From assembly GCA_012719545.1 (NCBI GenBank), contig JAAYAD010000034.1, positions 82,234 through 146,233 on the forward strand: 64,000 nt of DNA, in the 5' to 3' direction. Below, in pieces: positions 1-8,398 of this stretch. The DNA comes from Clostridiaceae bacterium. Its GTDB lineage: Bacteria > Bacillota > Clostridia > DSM-8532. The notes beneath the pieces were generated by a model. The model was given only the letters and a program-made list of their open reading frames with translations. It searched no databases and was not told the origin of the DNA. A program made the translations under genes and the position numbers. Within the stretch, counting starts at the first letter, position 1. Each line of letters starts with the position of its first letter.

Positions 1-3000
1 ATACCTTCTCGTAACATCATTAACAGGATATCTTTCTGCATCAGTTGCCTTAGCCCAGTCAAACATGTTGATGGCATCACTTGAATCATAGGAGTCATGA
101 ACCAGGTATCCTATCACATTGCCACTAATATCCTTCAACTCTGTGTACTTATGCTCTGGCACTCCTGCCCCAAGCCACTGTTTTGTGCGTCCGTATTCCT
201 GGCCTGCATGCAGAAATGCTGTGCCCTGAGAGGTCAGAATCAGGGTATTTCCCAGTCTGATACGCTTGTGGATTTCAAGGTCATTTTCAGGTAATTTAGG
301 ATCCTTCTTTATTGACAGAGCAATAACATCATACAGAGTGAGATTGTCATGGGCCTCGATATACTGTACAACGTCACCCGGGGCGTCCGCTTTTACATTT
401 CCAGGCTGACCTTTGATATTATTGAAAATTGTCCGGATATCTCTTGCTCCCCCTGTTATAAACCTGGGTTCACCTTCATGGCCAAAGCCTGATTTAAGCT
501 CATTTCTTATTTCATCTGAGAAAACGGCAACATCGTCAGTCTTATCCATCCAATCCTGATCCGCGCCTTTTCCTGCCAGCGAAGGATCTGACAGATGACC
601 CGAGAAGGTTCTCCAGCCCTCGCCTATGAACAGGGCCTTTGGATTTATTTCCGCAGCAGCGTTATAGGCTTTCTGTATTGCATCATATGTAGCATCGCCC
701 ATCATGTCAAATCTCATGCCGTCAATCTTGTATTCGCTGAACCAATACCTTACGGAATCCACCAAAAGTTTTTCAGCCATCTTGCGATTTGTGGCCAGGT
801 TGTTGCCAAAACCTCCTATGAAATTGCCGTTTTCATCCTGCCATGCATAGTAATTGGGCACAATATCGTTAAGCTGTGAGGTTTTCGCCATGTGAGTATA
901 TACTACATCAAGGATAACTCCCATTCCGGCTTCATGAATTGCGTTGATTAGCTCCTTAAGTTCCCTTATTCTTAATTCGGGATCGTAAGGATTCTCTGAA
1001 TATGCGCCGTCCGGGGAGAAATATCCGTGAGGGTCATATCCCCAGTTATAATTATTGTCTTTTGTTGAATATTCAAGCTCCCTTTCTCCCATGGCGGCCT
1101 CGTCGCCATAATACCAGGCCATTACAGGAAGCAGCTGAATATGGGTAACGCCCAGAGATTTTATATAGTCCAGCTTATCTATAAATGCTTTGTATGAACC
1201 CCATCTTGAATTTAAGTCGCCTTCAATGGACGGATCGGAGGTAAAATCTCTTACATGAACTTCCCAAATAATTGCGTCCTCACGTTTTTCATAGCCTTTA
1301 ATATTGGCTTCAATGAAATTATCAGGATTGGTTTTGCTTAAGTCGACAATTGCTGCCTTGCCCACAGTATCGCCGTCAGGTCCTGCATTTCCGTTTGTAT
1401 CAACCCGGAATACGGCCATGGATTTGGCATAGGGGTCCAGTACCGTCCTGGTAATCCCGTCATTGGTTACTTCATATTGATAGAAGTAACCTCTTAAATC
1501 TTCCACACCTTCAAAATCTTCAGGCGTAGCCAGTACCGACCAAACACCCTTGTCGCCCCTTGTAAGTTCCAGCCTTCCAATGATTTCAGCCGGGTCGTCC
1601 TTATCATAGAAAATTGCAGCAACTCTGGATGCTTTGGGCGCCCACAGCTTAAGCAGCGCATTGCCGTTCATATATGTGGCTCCAAGGTCATCACCATCAT
1701 AGGCATACATTTCATCCAGCATTCTCCATCCGGTTGATGCTGACACTGTTCTTCCCGCGTAAGTCACTTTTAATGGAATCTTGTTCAAATCTATATTTGC
1801 AGTTAATTCTACAGTTGTAAGCCCTGTTATGGTTACCTTACTGATAATTACGGGGTTGTCTTCAATATCTGCTATTGTAATTGAATTCTTAAGGGTTTCT
1901 TCATCCAAACCCTCTGTCATGGTAAACCCAAGGAGGATTTTGTTGTCTGATACAACCTCTGCATATACAAGTCCTGTAGCTACCTCCCAGTATGGAGAAA
2001 CATAGATTGTATCATCGTTCTCCCTGATCCATAATCGATTGAATTTATCCAATAGATTGAACTTCCTGTCATTGCCATCTTTTTGCCCGTTTTCACGGTT
2101 TACCACAACTAAGCCTAATTCCTTTGCATCATCCTTAAGAGGGATATCTATATATGTACCGTAGCGGTCTACACAGGCATTGGAGAACGGGGTCGCGCCT
2201 ATAGGCCAGCTGCCATTATTCTCGGAAGGAGTCGCAACATCTCCCCATATCCATAATCCCCACGGTTCATAATTGCCATCTTCTCTTAAATAATGGATTC
2301 TGACTGTATTTTCGGGCAAATCAACAGGTTCGTATTTGTAAACCTGGTCAGACCCCTGTTTTATCCAGATTTCGTTCATTTCAGGAGAAGCAATTGTAAA
2401 GCTCTTGTCTCCTCCGTCCTTACCGGCGTCCCCAAGAATTCTGTCAACAACAAGGAAGCCTATTTTCTTAGCGTTTTGTTTTAGTTCAATGTCTAAATAT
2501 ACGCCATAGCTGTCCCTCTGGTCAGGATCGAAAGGTATAGCACCTGTCGGCCAGTTTGTGGATGGCTCAGCCACATCATCCCATATCCATAACCCATAGC
2601 CTGCATAGTCTCCGTTTGGTCTGTTGTAATGAATCCTGATATGTCCTTCAGGAATGGGAGGCACACCATTAGATGATGCGTCAGTGGTAAGTATTGCAGT
2701 TCCTCCCTGGTCTTTGCCCGGTATTGAAATAACTATCTTTCCGTTTTCTACCGTATAGGTACTTCCGTTATACTCATCTTTGAAAACAGAACCATCGGGT
2801 ACTGCAACAGCTATTTCAACATTATTCGCAGTTTCTGCCCTTGTATTGAGAGCCACATATATTTCCTTATCCTCATAGGTTCTTCTTACAACCAAATAGC
2901 CTTCTAAATCCCCTCCTGCAACTTTGGTGCTTGTTCCCTTTGAGAAGACCTTGGAATTATCTGCCCTGATATTTAGCAGTTTCTGATAGTGATTAAGAAA

Positions 3001-6000
3001 ATCCTTCATGACAGGGTCGGTTTCAATATCATCCCAGGGCATAACATACCTGTTGTCATAGTAAGGATAGTTATTAACTCCCGAAAGGCCAATTTCTTCA
3101 CCGTAATATATAACCGGCTGACCCTTGGAGGTAATTTGAAGAGCGGCGGCTACCTTCATCTTGCCTCTGTCTCCGTTTAATCTGTTCACAAGGAAGCCGT
3201 CTTCATCATGGCTGCTTAAAAACTGTCCAAGAGTAGCAGTGTTGTCAATTAATCTGCCGCGGTTCTGCAGATAATTGTAAGCCTCATCAATTTTACCATT
3301 GACAAAATCTGCGGCTGCGCTCTTAAATTCAAAATCCAAAAGGGAATCCATTTGCCCTGTCCAAAGCTGACCCCCGGTATTGTTTATACCTGCGCCAAAC
3401 CATTCCCCAATCAGCTTAAATTCAGGCTTGACAGCAGTTAATTCATTTTTAAATTCTTTCCATGTTGTATCATCAACGTGCTTAACTGTATCCACTCTGA
3501 AATAATCAATTGTATCCCCTCTGTCTGTTCTAGCTCTGTTCAGCCAGTCAACCTGCCACTTAATTATTTGCTCTCTGACGGCTGCATCTTCTGTCTTAAA
3601 ATCAGGTAATCCGGCAAGTTCGCTTCTGATATCCCCGGCTTCAGATTCAGTACGGAACATGCCAGTAAATCTTGCCCGGTCTTCATCGGTAGGATATCCT
3701 GGTATACCATTACCATTACCGGCATCAGATTCCTTAAGACCATAACCCGCATGGTTTAAAACAACGTCCACCATTATCTTAATTCCCTTGTCATGTGCGG
3801 CATCTATCAATGCCTTAAAGGATTCCAAATCCCCAAACTGTTCCTCTATGGCTTCAAAATTCTTTGCCCAATAGCCGTGGTATGCGTAGTATGGCACACC
3901 TTCGGGCGTATCCAACCCATAATCGATATTATCCACTATAGGCGAAATCCATATCGTGTTTATACCAAGTTCACTTAAATAATCCAGCTTGTCAATGATT
4001 CCCTGAAAATCTCCGCCGTAGTACGCGCCCGGGTTTTCCTCGCTATAGGCTGATCCATACAGGTTATTGTTTTCGGGATCTCCGTCATTGAAGCGGTCTG
4101 TCAGAAGAAAATAGATTCTGGCCTCATCCCAGTCAAAATCCGAATCTCCGTTCGTATGTCTTTCTACTATTTCAACGAACGCTGTATGCAAATGTGAATT
4201 GCCGTATTCATCAATTACCGTAATGGGAATTTCTTTTATACCTGGCTCAACTGTATCCTTTACGGCAATGGATAAGGCATTAAGCTGGGTATCAATATAT
4301 GTTCTGGACTTGCCCCCCAAAGAGGTTAAATCCGCATAAATTTCCTGTACAGTACCCTGACTAAGCTCTATCTCTAGGGACAAAACAGCATTTTCATTGT
4401 ATGTAATTTTATTGGGCTTAATGTCTGAAGTGATTGTAGCCGTTGGTTTGATATAAACTATTCTGGAAACACCATCCACTGTATTCATGGGATCAGGTAT
4501 TTCTGCGGTGTTTCCATCTTTAATTACAACATAGGTATATTCGTGTATTCCATAAGGGATATTTTCAACAGTATATTCAAAATACTCGTTTTTCGGATTA
4601 TAGTGCATGGGATACTCATTGCCGGCAAATTTAAGCTTTACACCGTTGCCGCCTTCCGCGAGCGTATGCATTTGGTTCTTTTGATACAGTTCCTCGTCCC
4701 TGTAATAGAAAGTAACGTTTCCATTTTCGATAACCGGAGCTGTTACTTTGGGCACAATTTCAATTTCCCCAACGCCTGATTTAACTGTTACTTTAGTAAC
4801 CACCTGACCGGTTGTATCAATAAAGCGATCATATTCAATATCTTTCTCCAGCCAGTCGCCCTTTCGGACTATAAATCCAACCTGGCTGGCTGTATTACCC
4901 AGATAAATTTTTGCAATAGCTTCGCCGTCCTTAAACTCTGTGAAATCAATCTGTCCATCTTTCTTGCCTGTGTTCCAGACCCAAATGTTCCAGCCGTCAT
5001 AATTGCCATCTTCCCTTAGGTATTTAAACAAAATATAACGTTGAACAGCAGTGGGAACATCATTAATTGAGTCCTTAACTACTTTGTTAATGTTATCAGC
5101 CAGGAATAAAACTGTGCTTCCGGGTTCCGGAACCACCAGAGGAATGTCACTTCCCGGATAATCTCCTCCCCAGTCATCGTTAAGAGCCACTTTGTACTTA
5201 TAGCTTCCTGCAGGAAGATAAGCCTGGAACATGTAGATGCCGTCTTCATCCACGTCATGCATTTCTGCTATATCACCGGCAGGATCCCAGTCAGCCGGAC
5301 CGCCTAATGCGGTCTGTATGGTTCCCACCAGTGCCACGGTAGTTATGGTGTCATTTATGGTATCCTTCACTGTTTTAGTATTATGGTTGTAATAGAAAGT
5401 TACCGTTTGATCTTTATCTACAGCCAGCTCTTTGTTAGGTTCAGGAAATGAAACATCCCAGGTATCATTGAGCGCAACCTTATATTCGTATACTCCTGCC
5501 AATACTTCAGCAGTATATCTGAAAATGCCTCCGCCCAAATATTCCATTTCAGTTTCCGGATTTTCAGGAGTCCACCCTATTCCGTCAGGGGCTTCGGCTG
5601 TCTTTATAGTACCTGCCAGAGCAGCTGTAACAAACCTTTCCGGATTGTTTATTGAATCAAATATTTCATTTGTCACAGAATCGAACTGGAATATTACTTT
5701 AGTTCCATCAGCCGGAACTGAAAGCTTAATGTTGGGGCCGTCAGGAATATTGCCCGCACCATAATTAATTGTCCAGCTGTCATTCAGCGCGATTTTATAT
5801 TCATAGTTTCCGGAAGGCAAAACACCTATTAACTCAAATAAACCGTTATCATAAAATGTCATTTCGGCTGCAGGGCTTGAAGGATCCCAGTCTGCCTCAG
5901 CCCCCAGTTCCGTTTGCAAATCTCCAACTACTGCCGCAGTAATTACATTTGGCAAACCTGCTGAATCTGCATAAACTTTGACTTGTGGCAACGCGACGTT

Positions 6001-6066
6001 AAACATTCCTGCCAGCAAAGCCAATATCAAAAGAAAAGAAATAGTTTTTTGCCCTCTTCCTCTCAC
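1..6066 (-). CDS. Secreted amylopullulanase with two GH13 catalytic domains (3' end beyond window)
   Basis: Degrades starch and pullulan outside the cell, cutting alpha-1,4 and alpha-1,6 bonds. The frame is open from a GTG at 6066 to the left edge (2022 codons, no stop). It starts with a signal peptide (MRGRGQKTISFLLILALLAG) behind GGAGGG. Order seen: three X25-type modules (about residues 35-340, each with a YKxALND motif), a CBM41-like module, an Ig-like stretch, then a GH13 alpha-amylase domain. That domain has nucleophile Asp about 859 (FRVDTV), acid Glu about 888 (GEWF) and Asp about 954 (SSHDED). Two more CBM41-like modules follow, then a type I pullulanase domain with YNWGYDP, Asp about 1787 (GMRFDMM), Glu about 1816 (GEGW) and Asp about 1907 (EAHDN). 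Both active sites look intact. The C-terminus lies outside the window, so a cell-wall anchor cannot be judged. Confidence 0.95.
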   Translation of the reverse strand, partial: MRGRGQKTISFLLILALLAGMFNVALPQVKVYADSAGLPNVITAAVVGDLQTELGAEADWDPSSPAAEMTFYDNGLFELIGVLPSGNYEYKIALNDSWTINYGAGNIPDGPNIKLSVPADGTKVIFQFDSVTNEIFDSINNPERFVTAALAGTIKTAEAPDGIGWTPENPETEMEYLGGGIFRYTAEVLAGVYEYKVALNDTWDVSFPEPNKELAVDKDQTVTFYYNHNTKTVKDTINDTITTVALVGTIQTALGGPADWDPAGDIAEMHDVDEDGIYMFQAYLPAGSYKYKVALNDDWGGDYPGSDIPLVVPEPGSTVLFLADNINKVVKDSINDVPTAVQRYILFKYLREDGNYDGWNIWVWNTGKKDGQIDFTEFKDGEAIAKIYLGNTASQVGFIVRKGDWLEKDIEYDRFIDTTGQVVTKVTVKSGVGEIEIVPKVTAPVIENGNVTFYYRDEELYQKNQMHTLAEGGNGVKLKFAGNEYPMHYNPKNEYFEYTVENIPYGIHEYTYVVIKDGNTAEIPDPMNTVDGVSRIVYIKPTATITSDIKPNKITYNENAVLSLEIELSQGTVQEIYADLTSLGGKSRTYIDTQLNALSIAVKDTVEPGIKEIPITVIDEYGNSHLHTAFVEIVERHTNGDSDFDWDEARIYFLLTDRFNDGDPENNNLYGSAYSEENPGAYYGGDFQGIIDKLDYLSELGINTIWISPIVDNIDYGLDTPEGVPYYAYHGYWAKNFEAIEEQFGDLESFKALIDAAHDKGIKIMVDVVLNHAGYGLKESDAGNGNGIPGYPTDEDRARFTGMFRTESEAGDIRSELAGLPDFKTEDAAVREQIIKWQVDWLNRARTDRGDTIDYFRVDTVKHVDDTTWKEFKNELTAVKPEFKLIGEWFGAGINNTGGQLWTGQMDSLLDFEFKSAAADFVNGKIDEAYNYLQNRGRLIDNTATLGQFLSSHDEDGFLVNRLNGDRGKMKVAAALQITSKGQPVIYYGEEIGLSGVNNYPYYDNRYVMPWDDIETDPVMKDFLNHYQKLLNIRADNSKVFSKGTSTKVAGGDLEGYLVVRRTYEDKEIYVALNTRAETANNVEIAVAVPDGSVFKDEYNGSTYTVENGKIVISIPGKDQGGTAILTTDASSNGVPPIPEGHIRIHYNRPNGDYAGYGLWIWDDVAEPSTNWPTGAIPFDPDQRDSYGVYLDIELKQNAKKIGFLVVDRILGDAGKDGGDKSFTIASPEMNEIWIKQGSDQVYKYEPVDLPENTVRIHYLREDGNYEPWGLWIWGDVATPSENNGSWPIGATPFSNACVDRYGTYIDIPLKDDAKELGLVVVNRENGQKDGNDRKFNLLDKFNRLWIRENDDTIYVSPYWEVATGLVYAEVVSDNKILLGFTMTEGLDEETLKNSITIADIEDNPVIISKVTITGLTTVELTANIDLNKIPLKVTYAGRTVSASTGWRMLDEMYAYDGDDLGATYMNGNALLKLWAPKASRVAAIFYDKDDPAEIIGRLELTRGDKGVWSVLATPEDFEGVEDLRGYFYQYEVTNDGITRTVLDPYAKSMAVFRVDTNGNAGPDGDTVGKAAIVDLSKTNPDNFIEANIKGYEKREDAIIWEVHVRDFTSDPSIEGDLNSRWGSYKAFIDKLDYIKSLGVTHIQLLPVMAWYYGDEAAMGERELEYSTKDNNYNWGYDPHGYFSPDGAYSENPYDPELRIRELKELINAIHEAGMGVILDVVYTHMAKTSQLNDIVPNYYAWQDENGNFIGGFGNNLATNRKMAEKLLVDSVRYWFSEYKIDGMRFDMMGDATYDAIQKAYNAAAEINPKALFIGEGWRTFSGHLSDPSLAGKGADQDWMDKTDDVAVFSDEIRNELKSGFGHEGEPRFITGGARDIRTIFNNIKGQPGNVKADAPGDVVQYIEAHDNLTLYDVIALSIKKDPKLPENDLEIHKRIRLGNTLILTSQGTAFLHAGQEYGRTKQWLGAGVPEHKYTELKDISGNVIGYLVHDSYDSSDAINMFDWAKATDAERYPVNDVTRRY

Positions 6067-6308
6067 TTTATATCCCTCCATACAAATTTAAAATATTAAG
6101 CAATTAAGTAACTATAAAAAGACAGATTGAAATAAGAACCTCCTTTCCTTCATTGAGATTTTTTATTGATATGTTTTCTGTATAAGAAGCCGTCAAGATG
6201 CTGTGAAAAGATATTAAGCTATCCAATGCTGAAATTTCAGGCGTGCTTCCTATATTGTCCAAGGTTAACACTTACATTGAATCGTGAAAAAAACACACCC
6301 TAGCTTTA

Positions 6309-6324
6309 TGCAAGCGTTTGTGCA
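6309..6324. promoter_or_regulatory. LacI/CcpA-type operator candidate upstream of the amylopullulanase
   Basis: TGCAAGCGTTTGTGCA has the GCAANC/GNTTGN dyad typical of LacI-family sugar regulators (MalR, CcpA). It lies 240 bp upstream of the pullulanase start in the AT-rich 556-bp gap 6067-6622, which otherwise holds no gene. Regulation by maltodextrin or catabolite repression is an inference. Confidence 0.4.
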
Positions 6325-6492
6325 AATTTACGAAAAAAAAATAATATTTGCCCGAGATGTTCATGTATGATATTACCACAACAACATCATATTGTGCAAT
6401 AACTAATATAATTCATACAAAAAATATGTGCATTTTGCAATATAACAGGCAATATATTATGTCAATTTCCCGCAATAAAATTGTGCAAATCA

Positions 6493-6508
6493 ATGCAAAC
6501 GATTGACA
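6493..6508. promoter_or_regulatory. Second LacI/CcpA-like operator candidate
   Basis: ATGCAAACGATTGACA resembles the cre pattern TGNAANCGNWNNCA with one mismatch and shares the GCAANCG core of the site at 6309-6324. It lies between the divergent amylopullulanase and ferredoxin operons, so it could serve either side. Confidence 0.35.
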
Positions 6509-6622
6509 TTTCTTGTTATTCTATTAACAATACAATATTTTACTTAATATTTCGCATAAGATTTCACGTTATGTTTCACTTATGCTTTCTGCAAATCAAC
6601 TGCTTATTTTGCTTTTGAACAC

Positions 6623-6672
6623 TTGACAGAATACACGAATATAAGTATATTAGTAATTGCTAATATACTTAT
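6623..6672 (+). promoter_or_regulatory. Promoter with perfect palindromic operator over the -10 box
   Basis: TTGACA (6623-6628), 17 nt, TATATT (6646-6651) is a near-consensus sigma-A promoter. A perfect inverted repeat of 13-bp arms (6641-6653 and 6660-6672, loop TAATTG) covers the -10 and start region. A repressor bound there would block transcription. The ArsR-family protein at the end of this operon is the obvious candidate. Confidence 0.8.
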
Positions 6673-6688
6673 AGGTGGTTTGAATAAT

Positions 6689-6895
6689 ATGGTTAAGAAA
6701 AAGGCTGTCGTACTGTCCAAAGAATGTGTTGCGTGCGGATGTTGCACGAAAGTTTGTCCACGTGGAGCAATATCCGTATACAAAGGTCTATATGCAGTAG
6801 TGGACGCAAATAAATGTATAGGATGCGGAAAATGCGCTATTGCCTGTCCTGCCCAGGTTATAACCATTGTAAAGGAGGGCGACATAGCATGTTAA
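6689..6895 (+). CDS. Small 2[4Fe-4S] ferredoxin
   Basis: A 68-residue electron carrier with two CxxCxxCxxxCP clusters (CVACGCCTKVCP and CIGCGKCAIACP). The start is set at ATG 6689 behind AGGTGG (6673-6678). A longer reading from TTG 6623 is not credible, because that TTG is the first three bases of the -35 box. It is the first gene of a three-gene operon and overlaps the next by 7 nt, so the two are probably translationally coupled. It probably passes electrons to the membrane Fe-S protein that follows. Cytosolic; partner unproven. Confidence 0.85.
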   Translation: MVKKKAVVLSKECVACGCCTKVCPRGAISVYKGLYAVVDANKCIGCGKCAIACPAQVITIVKEGDIAC

Positions 6896-7521
6896 AGAAG
6901 AAGCGCTGGTATGACTATCTCTGGATTGCATCGGCAACCTACCTGATACTTGGATTTTTCAATATCCTGTTTGCCTGGCTGGGTCTCATATGCTTTATAA
7001 CACCCCTTCTTATTGCTATAATTAAAGGTGATAAAGCCTATTGCAACAGGTATTGCGGAAGAGGCCAGCTGTTTGAGCTTCTCGGCGGCAGATTGGGATT
7101 ATCCTTAAAGAAGGCCCCTCCGGGTTTTTTGCGTTCCAAATGGTTCAGGTACGGGTTTCTCGCCTTCTTTATGACCATGTTCGGTGTGATGATTTATACT
7201 ACATATACGGTATTCGCCGGCGCATCCCTTAAAGAGGCTGTAACCCTTTTATGGGTGTTTAAACTTCCCTGGAACTGGACTAACACTACGTTTGTGCCCT
7301 CATGGGCTGCCCAGTTTGCCTTCGGTTTCTACAGTGTCATGCTGACCTCAACTGTGTTGGGGATATTAACAATGCTTTTGTTTAAGCCACGTTCGTGGTG
7401 TGTATACTGTCCTATGGGGACCATGACCCAGGGAATCTGCCAGATAAAGCACAGAAAGGAATTTTTAAATGGAGCAGAAAGCAAAGAAAATTGCAGAAAT
7501 ACTGAAGGTACTTGCCAATGA
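6889..7521 (+). CDS. Membrane 4Fe-4S protein of the NapH/NosR type
   Basis: A 210-residue protein started at ATG 6889 behind GGAGGG. It has about four hydrophobic segments (near residues 10-45, 85-110, 145-165) and two short cysteine motifs, YCNRYCGRG (about residue 50) and WCVYCPMG (about 180). These are the half-ferredoxin pattern (CxxxC, CxxCP) of NapH, NosR and related membrane electron-transfer proteins. With the ferredoxin upstream it could form a two-component electron relay across or at the membrane. Its substrate is not evident. Its 3' end overlaps the regulator gene by 53 nt, a strong sign of one operon. Confidence 0.75.
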   Translation: MLKKKRWYDYLWIASATYLILGFFNILFAWLGLICFITPLLIAIIKGDKAYCNRYCGRGQLFELLGGRLGLSLKKAPPGFLRSKWFRYGFLAFFMTMFGVMIYTTYTVFAGASLKEAVTLLWVFKLPWNWTNTTFVPSWAAQFAFGFYSVMLTSTVLGILTMLLFKPRSWCVYCPMGTMTQGICQIKHRKEFLNGAESKENCRNTEGTCQ

Positions 7522-7765
7522 GTACAGGCTGCTCATATTGTGCGAGCTTATAAAAGGCCCCAAAAGCGTAAGCAGTCTGGGTGAGAAGATTCCAAACATA
7601 ACACAGTCAGCCCTTTCACAGCACCTTGCGCTGCTTAAGGCTCATGGGATTCTGGATTTTACAAAGACAGGCCAGAATGTTATCTATTCCATTGCAGATC
7701 ACAGGGTTGAAGAAGTTATCTTTGTACTTAAAAAACATTACTGCGACAATGACAATATTGAATAG
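7469..7765 (+). CDS. ArsR-family repressor with BigR/SqrR-like dithiol pair
   Basis: A 98-residue winged-helix protein. The helix-turn-helix is around residues 45-70 (TQSALSQHLALLKAHG). It lacks the ELCVCDL metal motif of arsenic sensors. Instead it has exactly two cysteines, Cys25 (LLILCEL) and Cys92 (KKHYCDN), 67 residues apart. The persulfide sensors BigR and SqrR have the same arrangement (about 66 apart, in the second and last helices). It probably represses its own operon through the palindrome at 6641-6672 and releases DNA on reactive sulfur or oxidation. The sensing role is inferred from this spacing. ATG 7469 follows AAAGGAA. Confidence 0.8.
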   Translation: MEQKAKKIAEILKVLANEYRLLILCELIKGPKSVSSLGEKIPNITQSALSQHLALLKAHGILDFTKTGQNVIYSIADHRVEEVIFVLKKHYCDNDNIE

Positions 7766-7806
7766 ATGAGTCTGCTTAGTTTGTCTCTCCCCCCTTTTTC
7801 TATATA

Positions 7807-7840
7807 AAAGCTCATGAGCCTTATATCATGGGCTTTATAT
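7807..7840 (+). terminator. Probable terminator of the ferredoxin operon
   Basis: AAAGCTCATGA (7807-7817) pairs with TCATGGGCTTT (7826-7836) with one G-U pair, followed by an AT-rich tract. Confidence 0.55.
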
Positions 7841-7964
7841 TATTTTGGGCATTTAAATAATTCTCGAACAGTCTTCTTATACAGTTCTCTCGTATAATTC
7901 AGATTGCCCTCATACAGCCCCATACAGCTATCTCATGGATCCTGAAAAATAATAAATTTAATCG

Positions 7965-8019
7965 TTGACATATCCAGTCTAAAAATGTTAGACTGAATTT
8001 AGTCTAACGCTTTTAGACT
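7965..8019 (+). promoter_or_regulatory. blaI-like promoter with two BlaI-type operators
   Basis: TTGACA (7965-7970), 18 nt, TAGACT (7989-7994). Two dyads of identical plan, AGTCTAA-N5-TTAGACT (7976-7994) and AGTCTAA-N5-TTAGACT with a different core (8001-8019), have centres 25 bp apart. The first contains the -10 box and the second ends one base before the Shine-Dalgarno GGAGGT. This is the layout of an autoregulated BlaI/MecI repressor. Confidence 0.8.
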
Positions 8020-8030
8020 GGAGGTAAGCT

Positions 8031-8396
8031 ATGGCAAAGAATATAACTCTCACCGAAGCTGAGGAAAAACTTGCATCTTTAATCTGGAGTAATGCCCCCC
8101 TTACTTCACCTGATTTGGTCGCCCTTGCTGCCAAAGAGCTGCAATGGAAGAAATCCACCACCTACACGATATTAAAAAAGCTTTGTGATAAAGGCGTATT
8201 TAAAAATGAAAACGCGAACATAACGGTGTTGCTTACCCGGGAAGAGCAATTGGCTCGTGAAAGCCGCCAATATGTTGAGGATACCTTTGGAGGGTCACTG
8301 CCAAAATTCATAGCTTCATTTTTCAGCGGAAGAAAACTTACACAGGAGCAGGCTCTTGAACTTAAACGTCTGATAGAGGAATACGAGGAGGACTGA
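8031..8396 (+). CDS. BlaI/MecI-family repressor
   Basis: A 121-residue penicillinase-repressor family protein: winged helix at residues 5-75 (LTEAEEKLASLIWS, KKSTTYTILKKLCDKG) and a C-terminal dimerisation helix. In this family the paired M56 membrane peptidase triggers cleavage of the repressor when a signal is sensed. The two 19-bp operators just upstream indicate autorepression. The stop and the start of the M56 gene are 2 nt apart, so the two are coupled. The signal need not be a beta-lactam, because no beta-lactamase gene is adjacent. Confidence 0.92.
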   Translation: MAKNITLTEAEEKLASLIWSNAPLTSPDLVALAAKELQWKKSTTYTILKKLCDKGVFKNENANITVLLTREEQLARESRQYVEDTFGGSLPKFIASFFSGRKLTQEQALELKRLIEEYEED

Positions 8397-8398
8397 CT

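Noticed and set aside
6138..6150. Strong Shine-Dalgarno AAAGGAGG on the minus strand upstream of the amylopullulanase
   Set aside because: No start codon follows at a usable distance, so no leader peptide was called.
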